Below, one piece after another: positions 1 to 6,923 of a DNA stretch of 17,427 nucleotides. The notes beneath the pieces were generated by a model. That model was not told the DNA's origin, did not search any database, and saw only the letters and a program-made list of their open reading frames with translations. The position numbers and the translations under genes are program-made. Positions within the stretch are counted from its first letter, which is position 1; each line of letters begins with the position of its first letter. Source of the DNA: Planctomycetota bacterium (GTDB taxonomy: Bacteria > Planctomycetota > GCA-002687715 > DRQF01); contig JAJRYU010000073.1 of NCBI GenBank assembly GCA_024275615.1, positions 1 to 17,427 of the forward strand, in the 5' to 3' direction.

Positions 1-559
1 AAAGGATATGGGTGATGTGGAGGGCGAGTTCTCTCAGAATCCAATAACAATAGAGCTGATTGATAGCGACTCAACTACACTTCCTAATGGAAAAACTATC
101 AGCAAGGAAGAATGGCCTTCGATCAGTGTCGACGAGTTTATCAACCGGAGCCAGACCGCCGTTAAACTGGTGTCGAACGAGCTCAAGATCCCTGGTTTCG
201 TTGCTGTTCAGGCAATGATTCGCTGTTTGGTAAGTCCGCAAGGAGTCGATGATTGTCGCGCGTGGTTGAACAAGCGTTTTGTGGGTATGAACGAGGCTGA
301 CGTTTTGGCATTGGGGCGGGCACCAGGACTATTCGGATTACGTTTGGCGTTTCCTGGCACCGAGGACGATCCCGGTCTGCACAACGTCAGAATCGAGTCT
401 TTTGGCGGTGACAACCGTAGTATCTTCATGGAAGATGCCGCTGTTTACAGCGGTCAGATCGCCTTGGACCAATGGGACAAGATCGAAAACTCAGTTCAAG
501 GATCCTATGACTTTCTGACCGGACCAGTCATGGATTGGCTGGGTGGTCTTGCCGATTGA
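1..559 (+). CDS. Hypothetical protein, possibly 5'-truncated by the window edge
   Basis: I do not recognise this family. The frame is open from the first complete codon of the window. The first ATG is at position 8, giving 183 residues, but the purine-rich AAAGGA sits only one base before it. That is too close to be a normal ribosome binding site, so the true start may lie upstream of the window. The protein looks soluble: no signal peptide or membrane segment is visible, it is acidic (many Asp/Glu), and the C-terminal half is Gly-rich. It ends in DWLGGLAD. It converges on the FG-GAP gene, and the two share a bidirectional terminator. Coding status is fairly safe from length and composition. 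No function is proposed. Confidence 0.6.
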   Translation, partial: KDMGDVEGEFSQNPITIELIDSDSTTLPNGKTISKEEWPSISVDEFINRSQTAVKLVSNELKIPGFVAVQAMIRCLVSPQGVDDCRAWLNKRFVGMNEADVLALGRAPGLFGLRLAFPGTEDDPGLHNVRIESFGGDNRSIFMEDAAVYSGQIALDQWDKIENSVQGSYDFLTGPVMDWLGGLAD

Positions 560-599
560 TCGCTCGGTGGATTGAGAGTCAAGTCCTTTGAAACAAGAA

Positions 600-646
600 A
601 AAGGGCCGGAACTGCGACCATGCACAGTTCCGGCCCCTTTGTTTTT
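600..646. terminator. Bidirectional Rho-independent terminator
   Basis: A perfect 12-bp stem, GGGCCGGAACTG (603-614) with CAGTTCCGGCCC (625-636), closes a 10-nt loop. On the plus strand it is followed by CTTTGTTTTT. On the minus strand the other flank reads CCCTTTTTCTTG. Both directions therefore have the GC-rich stem plus U-run of an intrinsic terminator. It lies between two convergent genes and would end both. Confidence 0.9.
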
Positions 647-657
647 GTCTCAGTCGC

Positions 658-2334
658 CTATTGCAAGGTCAACTCAATGATGGGCGTCAGTTCAAAATAA
701 CTAGCTGAGAAGTCGACCATGACGGCGCGGTTTTGAATGACTGCCATTGTATTGGGTGGTAATTGTGCCGGTACGAAAAAGGTCTGCCCGGCATTGGGCA
801 AATCAACACGGTATGGAAAACCAAGGGAGAACTGGGGGATAATGTCCGCTGCCATACCAATGAACGGACCGCTACCAACGGGGATTCCTGGATTGACAGA
901 GAACAAATTGAACAAAGTCCGTGTTCCCGTTGAACCAGCAGGGATCTTGAAAACTCGGTATTCCAAGAAGTCTGGCGATGTCTCAATCAGCTGAGAGCGG
1001 AATGTCTCGGAAAGATAGTAGTAGGTCCTAGCGTCTTGCGGGCTCCCCGAGGTACCCATGCTTGCGGTTATCATGTCTTCGATGCCATCGCCGTTGAAGT
1101 CCGCTGTGACTGTGTCAAAGGTGTTGACCGGGTAATTGTTGACGTTGTCGAGGGAGAACATTGCATTGGGGTTGCCAGTGTTGATTAGCAATTTCAACGT
1201 TTGATTGGAGAGAAAGCCTGGCAAGTCAACATCCACATGGTTGACGAAAATATCCGGGAGACCATCGCTGTTGAAGTCGCAGACATGTGTGTTGCCACCG
1301 ACTCGATTGGCGTAGATACTGTTATCGCTTTGAGCTTCGACAATGGCACCACTCGTTGCATTGGCGATGTTCCGCCGCCAAAAGTCATTGCCATCACCGG
1401 TGCGATAGATGTCTACTCGGCCATCGCGGTCAAAGTCGGCGGCGACGCCTGCGTAGGTTGCAGATTGAGCCATGTTTGAGACGCCGACAAGGAATCCGCC
1501 CAATCCGTCGGTGTATGCCACCTTAACCTTGCTTGAACCTATTAGCAGAATGTCGACATTGCCGTCGCCATTGAGGTCGAGAATGCCCCCATCGAAAACA
1601 TCTTCAGTTTGCACTGTGCTGCCAAAACTTGAATCCCAGAAAGCGCTAGGCAAGAGGTTCGTCGCCGACGTAAAGGTCAAGGCGCTGCTTTGGCGGTAAA
1701 TGTCGTCAGCGGCAACGTTCTTGTAATTTGCGCGGACAATATCAAGGGAACCGTCGACGTCGAAGTCAAGCGTTCGACCTTCGCAGACACTTCCCGCCGT
1801 TCCGGGCAATGTCGCCGACGGCGTAAGGGCAAAACCTTGCCAATTGCCGTTTATGTCGTTGCCCAAATTGAGGAAGATTTCAGTCGGTTCGTTTTCTGAA
1901 TTGTAAACAATAGCATCGAGCCAAGTGTCGCCGTCGATGTCCGCGGCTTCAATGTCGCGAGTGTTGTTCATGCGGGTTGCCCAGTCGCTGAATGAGGACG
2001 TCATGTCGGTCAAGACTCCTGTGCCGTCATTCATCATGATGAAGTTGGGGCGGGCCCAGGATCTGGTAAAGGCACCCTTCATGCCAACGAGGAGGTCGAG
2101 GTCGCCATCCTTGTCGATATCGGCGGCCTCGTAGTCCACTTCGTTTTTTGACCACTGCCAACCGGCTGGAGAACCGCCGTTGCTCGTTGTTGGCGCGTTG
2201 TCGACGATTGGGTTGCCGCTTACAACGAAGTGAGTGGCAGCAACTTCAATGCGTTGCGTTGCTTGGGCCGAGGCCACAGTGGCTGCACACAGCATCAGGG
2301 CCAAAATACTGAGGGTACTTGGTCGAATTTTCAT
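658..2334 (-). CDS. Exported FG-GAP/VCBS beta-propeller protein with seven calcium-loop repeats
   Basis: A predicted exported protein of 558 residues. I chose the ATG at 2334 over the upstream in-frame ATG at 2376 because it directly begins a classic signal peptide: MKIRPS, a hydrophobic core, then ASA before residue 24. Seven Asp-rich loops of the FG-GAP/VCBS type (DxDxDGxxD) can be counted at about residues 72-80, 132-140, 190-198, 253-261, 300-308, 353-361 and 412-420. Examples are DIDKDGDLD and DLNGDGNVD. In this family such loops bind calcium and sit on the blades of an integrin-like seven-bladed propeller, so seven copies fit one complete propeller. Residues about 470-558 form a separate beta-rich tail ending in ELTLQ. 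Such proteins usually act at the cell surface in adhesion or ligand binding; the ligand here is unknown. The gene is monocistronic, divergent from the aspartyl-protease gene and convergent with the first gene. Confidence 0.88.
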   Translation of the reverse strand: MKIRPSTLSILALMLCAATVASAQATQRIEVAATHFVVSGNPIVDNAPTTSNGGSPAGWQWSKNEVDYEAADIDKDGDLDLLVGMKGAFTRSWARPNFIMMNDGTGVLTDMTSSFSDWATRMNNTRDIEAADIDGDTWLDAIVYNSENEPTEIFLNLGNDINGNWQGFALTPSATLPGTAGSVCEGRTLDFDVDGSLDIVRANYKNVAADDIYRQSSALTFTSATNLLPSAFWDSSFGSTVQTEDVFDGGILDLNGDGNVDILLIGSSKVKVAYTDGLGGFLVGVSNMAQSATYAGVAADFDRDGRVDIYRTGDGNDFWRRNIANATSGAIVEAQSDNSIYANRVGGNTHVCDFNSDGLPDIFVNHVDVDLPGFLSNQTLKLLINTGNPNAMFSLDNVNNYPVNTFDTVTADFNGDGIEDMITASMGTSGSPQDARTYYYLSETFRSQLIETSPDFLEYRVFKIPAGSTGTRTLFNLFSVNPGIPVGSGPFIGMAADIIPQFSLGFPYRVDLPNAGQTFFVPAQLPPNTMAVIQNRAVMVDFSASYFELTPIIELTLQ

Positions 2335-2376
2335 GCTTTTTTGATCCCGTTTGTGAAACAACGAAATAATCATCAA

Positions 2377-2564
2377 GCTGGGTGATAGATTGGCGAATAT
2401 GCGCTCGATGGGTCAGGAGTGACCTTGGATCGATTGGCGTGCAGCATATTTGACCGGCATCGTGACGATCTTGGGCTTCGCCGACCCTAAAGTCAATAAA
2501 CAGAGAAATCTACTTCGTAATTGTTGTGGCAGTCGGTGATTTTTTTCTTCAATCGAGCTGAAAC
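2377..2564. promoter_or_regulatory. Divergent intergenic region with two short dyads
   Basis: This gap separates the divergent FG-GAP and aspartyl-protease genes and must hold promoters for both. Two short symmetric elements are visible: GGTCA-GGAG-TGACC (2411-2424) and ATCGT-G-ACGAT (2459-2469). Both are short enough to arise by chance. No clear sigma-70 -35/-10 pair was found. The plus-strand gene has only a weak purine stretch (GAGC) before its ATG. Confidence 0.3.
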
Positions 2565-4397
2565 ATGGACGGGAAACAACTCGCAATCATTGTTTTTGCC
2601 TTTGGGATAGGGATTGCCCTAGGTTACGCCCTGCCCCGGGGAGAAGCTGAAGCGCAACCCGATACGGAAATCCAACTCATCTCAGATTCAGATGTGGCCG
2701 GTCTTGATGGAACCCAAGCGACGACATCGACTAATGCGCCAAAAAACCGTGATCTGCGTGAAAAAGTCCCCCGACCACAGAAAACCTCGGACAAGCGCTC
2801 GAATCCCGTCGAATCAAGCGACGTCGCCGTCGCTTTGTTCCGATTCAGCGGTCGGGATGCTCAAGGTCAGGAAGCGGGGCAATGGCCGGCCGCTCCTTTG
2901 GGTGGCAAATTGATGCTGGTCCCAGCTGAGGCACTAAGAGCCGTGGTATCCGGTGTTGTGAGTAGCTCAACAGGGAGGTTGGGGCGGGTTCTCAAGGTTC
3001 GTGGACTGGGAGATCAAGGCCTTTTTGCGGTGCTCGAAATCAGTTTTTCGGCGCGAAGGATGAGGTTGAACCCGGATCGTCTCGCGGATGACGTGCCCGT
3101 GTGGGTCCGAAATTGTGCCAGTTTTGCCAAGAACCCCCAATCGTCCCGGCTGGGGGAGCGGAATTTCGACCAAGAACGGCGTTTCGAATATGTCACGTTG
3201 ACCGGACCTTTCGATTTGCCCGCTGGGGGCTACGTCCTCGATGATCAGGGATTGCTCGTTGGGCTCGCGCTCCCGACTTCTTCTCCGGACCGAACAAACC
3301 CAGCCCAAGCACTGGAGGTTTCTGCTTTCGACGTCAAGAGACTGCGCATCGTTGATCTTGACTTGAGCACCTACTTTCAGATGTACTTCGCTGGCTCAGT
3401 GGAAGCTCTGCTCAAGAAAGCTCGCAATGCCTTGGAAAGGCGACAATTCTTACTCGCTGTGGAGACCTTCAGGATCGTTCTTGATCGCGAGCCCAATTTG
3501 CTTGAGACTTTTCGCAGGGATTTCCTTGCTGCTATTCATGGCCGGTTGGAATTTTTGCCGTTGAGAACTCGGGCACGGGGACGCTTTAGTTTCCTGATTC
3601 AATCCGTCCGAGATCTTCCCAAGGAAGGCGCTCTTTGGTTCGAGTTGGCTCAGGCGGCACGCAAGGCGAGGGAGTTTGAAGAAGCGCTTGTGGCGTGGGA
3701 ACGGGCATGGGCAACATCATCGGACTTGGTAGCCAACCTCGATGACGCCAAGAATGTCATCTACTTCGATTGGATTCAATTGCTCGTCGATGGTGGTCGC
3801 ATTGACCAAGCTTTGGAAGTTATCGATAGATCTGTCAGCGATACCGGTGGAACCGCAGAAATCTTGATGTTGCAAGGGCGGCTCCTCCTCAAGCAACGAC
3901 GCTATCTTGACGCGGCGGCTGCCATGCGTGATGCTATCGCTATGGATGGAACATTGAGTGCCAGTCTTGATGAAATCATCGCCAGAGCCGAGCGGCTCGC
4001 GGAAGGTCCAGGGAAAGTCGTAATAGACTATCGCCCTGGTTCTCGAGCTATCATTGCGTCGGTGAACCTCAACGGGCGAGCGACGGGAGACTTCATCGTT
4101 GACACCGGTGCAACCACGAGCATGGTACCTGAAGCACTTGCACAGAGAGCCGGACTTGATACCAGCAACCGAGTACCAAGAATCACCCTTCACACAGCTG
4201 GCAACAAGAGGATACTCCCATTTTCACCGGTGGAGTCAATTCGCTTAGGCGGTCTTAGCGTCACAGGAGTCAGCGTTGTTGTGGGTGACCTGTCCGGAAG
4301 TAGTGGCTACGGTCTTTTGGGTATGGATTTCTTGGGCCAGTTCCACATCGAGAATGACAGTCAAAACGGGCGCTTGGTCCTCACGGAGAGGCGTTAA
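2565..4397 (+). CDS. Membrane-anchored TPR protein with retropepsin-like aspartyl protease domain and a degenerate trypsin-like domain
   Basis: A protein of 610 residues. Residues 7-25 form a hydrophobic signal anchor (IIVFAFGIGIALGYAL), followed by a polar linker to about 85. Residues about 86-260 look like a degraded trypsin/DegP-type fold: the segment LPAGGYVLDDQGLLVGL resembles the family's GNSGGPVLDxxGxVVGI, with Ala220 at the nucleophilic Ser position. Residues about 275-475 are helical TPR-like repeats (for example ALERRQFLLAVETFRIVLDREP). Residues about 490-610 match gag-type/retropepsin-like aspartyl proteases: the catalytic triplet DTGA is at 513-516 (IVDTGATTSMV) and the second family motif GLLGMDFL is at 583-590. 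Such domains have one active-site motif per chain and act as dimers. The protein should be anchored in the inner membrane with its protease domain in the periplasm. It is first of four same-strand genes for exported proteins. The aspartyl protease and TPR calls are strong; the dead serine-protease call is inference. Confidence 0.85.
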   Translation: MDGKQLAIIVFAFGIGIALGYALPRGEAEAQPDTEIQLISDSDVAGLDGTQATTSTNAPKNRDLREKVPRPQKTSDKRSNPVESSDVAVALFRFSGRDAQGQEAGQWPAAPLGGKLMLVPAEALRAVVSGVVSSSTGRLGRVLKVRGLGDQGLFAVLEISFSARRMRLNPDRLADDVPVWVRNCASFAKNPQSSRLGERNFDQERRFEYVTLTGPFDLPAGGYVLDDQGLLVGLALPTSSPDRTNPAQALEVSAFDVKRLRIVDLDLSTYFQMYFAGSVEALLKKARNALERRQFLLAVETFRIVLDREPNLLETFRRDFLAAIHGRLEFLPLRTRARGRFSFLIQSVRDLPKEGALWFELAQAARKAREFEEALVAWERAWATSSDLVANLDDAKNVIYFDWIQLLVDGGRIDQALEVIDRSVSDTGGTAEILMLQGRLLLKQRRYLDAAAAMRDAIAMDGTLSASLDEIIARAERLAEGPGKVVIDYRPGSRAIIASVNLNGRATGDFIVDTGATTSMVPEALAQRAGLDTSNRVPRITLHTAGNKRILPFSPVESIRLGGLSVTGVSVVVGDLSGSSGYGLLGMDFLGQFHIENDSQNGRLVLTERR

Positions 4398-4471
4398 CTA
4401 AATTCGCTGAGGAGTTGCCTTGAAGGTCGTGACATGTGACGATTGACCTACTCAAGAAGAAGAGGGTATCC

Positions 4472-4891
4472 ATGAATTCATCGCTAAGAGTACTCATTTG
4501 CGTTATCAGCGTTTTGCTTTGCGCTTCCTGCTCACCTCCCAAGGAGACAACAGAGGCTGGCGAGCAGCCAACCTCTCGGTCGCAGAATGATAAGGCAGAA
4601 AAACCTGCCAAGGCCATTGCCGATCCTCTTGCCGCTTTCGAAGATGTCTCGGGCTTGCCAAAGATTCCGAAGAAGACCGGGAATTTTGAGACAGACAAGG
4701 CGGCCTTGATACGTTCTCTTACCGCTCTCCAAGCAGCTTGGGACATGAACAAGAAGGCCCAGCAAGTCTTGGAAGTGGATCAAGGCGCGAAGAGAGATTC
4801 GCCCAAGTTGAAGCAGATTCGCCGTGCGAACGAAGCCTACCAGGCCTATGCGGACAAGCTTCAGGATCTCTTGGAGGAACTCGAAGGTTGA
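4472..4891 (+). CDS. Small putative lipoprotein
   Basis: A protein of 139 residues beginning at ATG 4472, preceded at good spacing by AGAGGG. The frame also has an ATG at 4436, but that would place 12 charged residues before the signal sequence and is less likely. The N-terminus (MNSSLRVL, hydrophobic stretch, LLCASC) is a lipoprotein signal, with Cys20 as the probable lipidation site. The Cys at -3 of the lipobox is less usual. The mature part is polar and charged, with a Pro/Glu/Ser-rich linker. A helical C-terminus, about residues 75-139, is rich in Lys, Gln, Ala and Leu (for example YADKLQDLLEELEG) and could form a coiled coil. I do not recognise a family. The 74-nt spacing from the aspartyl-protease gene suggests co-transcription. 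Confidence 0.75.
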   Translation: MNSSLRVLICVISVLLCASCSPPKETTEAGEQPTSRSQNDKAEKPAKAIADPLAAFEDVSGLPKIPKKTGNFETDKAALIRSLTALQAAWDMNKKAQQVLEVDQGAKRDSPKLKQIRRANEAYQAYADKLQDLLEELEG

Positions 4892-5027
4892 CTTCCTGAT
4901 CGCCTTCGCACGTCATGCCTGTTTGCGGGCGTTTGCGCACATTTTTGTTCGCAGCGCAGAAAGTGAAGAAAATTGTTGGTCTACAGTGGCAATGCTCTCG
5001 TCCTAGCACTTAGGATCCAACATGAAA

Positions 5028-5060
5028 CCCACCCCACAAAAAACCGAAACCGGGGGTGGG
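5028..5060 (+). promoter_or_regulatory. GC-rich hairpin before the LTxxQ gene (attenuator, weak terminator or leader structure)
   Basis: CCCACCCC (5028-5035) can pair perfectly with GGGGTGGG (5053-5060) around a 17-nt A/C-rich loop. Only CAATTTCTCT follows, so it is a poor intrinsic terminator. It ends 14 nt before a very strong ribosome binding site, AAAGGAGGGG (5075-5084). ACCCC (5031-5035) could instead pair with GGGGT (5081-5085), covering the end of that site. The two foldings exclude each other. Function is inference. Confidence 0.4.
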
Positions 5061-5089
5061 CAATTTCTCTATCGAAAGGAGGGGTTTTG

Positions 5090-5473
5090 ATGCGAAAATT
5101 TGCTCTGTCAATGGCCATACTCATGAGTGTCGTGACTTTGGGCGCAGCCACCTTGCGCTGCCATTCAACGGAATTCTACCTTGCCAAGAACAAGCTACGC
5201 CGCTTGGTATTGACTCCCGCACAGCAATCCGAAATTGCTCGTTATGAGGTCAGTTTCAAAACGCAATGGAATCGCACTCATCGTGCCAAGGGTTGCAGCC
5301 ACCACGAGGATCATGCCAAGGAATTTGTAGCCCTGGCGGCTGGCGTCTTGACACCGGGACAATTCAGCAAGTTCAAGGGCCGGACACGCAACGTCGTCGA
5401 GGCGACAGGGTATTCCATTCGCCAAACCGGTACACACATCGAGAACCTGATCAAACTTGCAAAGAACCTCTGA
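5090..5473 (+). CDS. Small exported His/Cys-rich protein with two LTxxQ motifs (Spy/CpxP/ZraP-like features)
   Basis: A protein of 127 residues. The ATG at 5090 is chosen because a near-perfect Shine-Dalgarno (AAAGGAGGGG, 5075-5084) precedes it at ideal spacing and a signal peptide follows at once (MRKFALSMAILMSVVTLGAA). The longer open frame upstream lacks these. The mature protein has two copies of the LTxxQ signature, LTPAQ at 41-45 and LTPGQ at 87-91. That signature marks periplasmic Spy/CpxP/ZraP-type chaperones and metal sensors. It also has a cluster of possible metal ligands: Cys24-His25, His64, and Cys69, His71, His72 and His75 in GCSHHEDH. Cys24 and Cys69 could alternatively form a disulfide. 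The rest is predicted helical. It overlaps the next gene by 17 nt if that gene uses its first TTG start, suggesting translational coupling. The family link is by motif only and overall homology to Spy is unproven. Confidence 0.72.
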   Translation: MRKFALSMAILMSVVTLGAATLRCHSTEFYLAKNKLRRLVLTPAQQSEIARYEVSFKTQWNRTHRAKGCSHHEDHAKEFVALAAGVLTPGQFSKFKGRTRNVVEATGYSIRQTGTHIENLIKLAKNL

Positions 5474-6923
5474 GTTCATTCGATTGTTCACGCATTTCGA
5501 TCGATCACGAAGCGGAGCACTACGGCCCAAGGCGGCGGTTGTGCTCTGTTTTTTTTCGATCTTCTGTGCTCAAGTGACTGCGCAAGAAAAGCTGCCGACG
5601 CTTCAGTTCGAACTTGTGCAGTTTGCCAAATCTGCCGAGCCACGACTGAATGAACGTCGAGTTCGTGCCCAATTCAGTGTGTTCTGTTTGGAGGTCAAAA
5701 CTGCCCTCGCGGGGAAGGTCAAGGCAAAAGACCGAGCAAGCGCGTTTGTTCGATACTTTTTCAATGACCAGAAATTTCGCGAGAGTAGCGAACTTGCTGA
5801 TCCAGAAAACCTCTACGTCGACAAGGTTCTTGCCCGCCGACAAGGCTATTGTCTGTCACTTTCGTTGATCCTTCTTAGCGTGGCCGAAAGACTCAAGTTG
5901 CCGGTTTTCTTAGTTGCAACCCCCCAGCATGTTTTTCTGCGTTGGCAAGAAGATGGGCAAACCATCAATATTGAAACGACTCTTGAGGGCGCATTCAAAC
6001 CAGATGCGTTCTATCTTGAGCGTGGTATTTCAAAAGAGTCGATTCGAGCGGGTGTGTACTTCAAGAACCTCGCACGTAACGAAATTCTCGGACACCTTTG
6101 GAACAACGACGGTTTCGTTAAGTGGTGTGCCGGCGATCTGGACGGCGCTGAGGGCAGTTTCAAACGAGCCATTCTGTTGCATCCCAAATTGGCCGAGGCC
6201 TATGTCAATCGAGGTGTTGTGGCCGGAGAGCGCGGGTATCTAGATGTTGCCAAGGACATGTTTGGCAAGGCCGCTCGTTGGCTACCCCAGGATGCGACAC
6301 TCCACCTCAACAGGGCCGCACTCGCGCTTAAGGAAAACCAAACAAGAAAAGCCGCCCGTGCCCTGCGAGCCCTGAAGAAAATCGGTGCCAGTGCTGTTGC
6401 GGCTCGAGTGACCGAGGCAACCTTGCGCCGTGGGAACCGATGGCAGGCTTTGCAGCAATCTGTCCTTTCAAGGACTGAGGTGCTGGCGCGAAAAGGAAAG
6501 CTCGCCCGAGGTTTGAGCGCGACTTATTTCAACGATTTGGCGATGAAGGCAGCCGTCCACAAGAGAGTCGATCGACGCATCAACTTCGAGTGGCGTTGGT
6601 CTCCGCCTTTTCGTGACATGAACAGGAATGCATTTGCAGTTCAGTGGGACGGTTTTTTCAAGATTCCTGAAGCCGGGAAATACGGTTTCTATCTTGTCTT
6701 CGAACAAGGAACTCGGCTGTCTATCGATGGTCTTGTTGTACTTGATTTTCCGAATGGAAAGAAGGACAAGCTGGCTCAGGTTATTCTCAATCTGAATGCC
6801 GGAATTCACGAAATTAAGGCGGAATATTGGGCCCGCAAACTTCCCAATGGCATCATCCTTGAGATTAAACGAACGGAGGCCAGAAAACCTCTTGGTCCGC
6901 AATTCCTTTTGCATCAGCGTTGA
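5457..6923 (+). CDS. Exported SirB1/transglutaminase-like + TPR + PA14 fusion protein
   Basis: Up to 488 residues. The frame contains no ATG near its beginning. Candidate starts are TTG 5457 (inside the end of the previous gene) and TTG 5484; neither has a good ribosome binding site, so initiation may depend on coupling. A signal sequence follows (AAVVLCFFSIFCAQVTAQ). Numbering from TTG 5457, residues about 65-205 resemble the SirB1/transglutaminase-like cysteine-hydrolase fold. They include RRQGYCLSLSLILLSVAERL with Cys132, PQHVFLRW with His158, and INIETT with Glu173 as a plausible third residue. Residues about 205-310 hold TPR-like helices (LDGAEGSFKRAILLHPKLAEAYVNRG is split across two). 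Residues about 352-480 match a PA14 beta-sandwich, which usually binds carbohydrate (LSATYFND, WDGFFKIPEAGKYGFYL, LSIDGLVVLD). The arrangement suggests a surface enzyme docked on glycan or protein. Domain calls are good; the reaction is unknown. The 3' end overlaps the HAD gene tail-to-tail by 10 bp. Confidence 0.82.
   Translation: MQRTSEFIRLFTHFDRSRSGALRPKAAVVLCFFSIFCAQVTAQEKLPTLQFELVQFAKSAEPRLNERRVRAQFSVFCLEVKTALAGKVKAKDRASAFVRYFFNDQKFRESSELADPENLYVDKVLARRQGYCLSLSLILLSVAERLKLPVFLVATPQHVFLRWQEDGQTINIETTLEGAFKPDAFYLERGISKESIRAGVYFKNLARNEILGHLWNNDGFVKWCAGDLDGAEGSFKRAILLHPKLAEAYVNRGVVAGERGYLDVAKDMFGKAARWLPQDATLHLNRAALALKENQTRKAARALRALKKIGASAVAARVTEATLRRGNRWQALQQSVLSRTEVLARKGKLARGLSATYFNDLAMKAAVHKRVDRRINFEWRWSPPFRDMNRNAFAVQWDGFFKIPEAGKYGFYLVFEQGTRLSIDGLVVLDFPNGKKDKLAQVILNLNAGIHEIKAEYWARKLPNGIILEIKRTEARKPLGPQFLLHQR

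Noticed and set aside
2415..2463. Minus-strand mini-frame of 15 codons beginning MPVKYAARQ upstream of the FG-GAP gene
   Set aside because: It caught the eye as a possible leader peptide, but no ribosome binding site or attenuator structure accompanies it.
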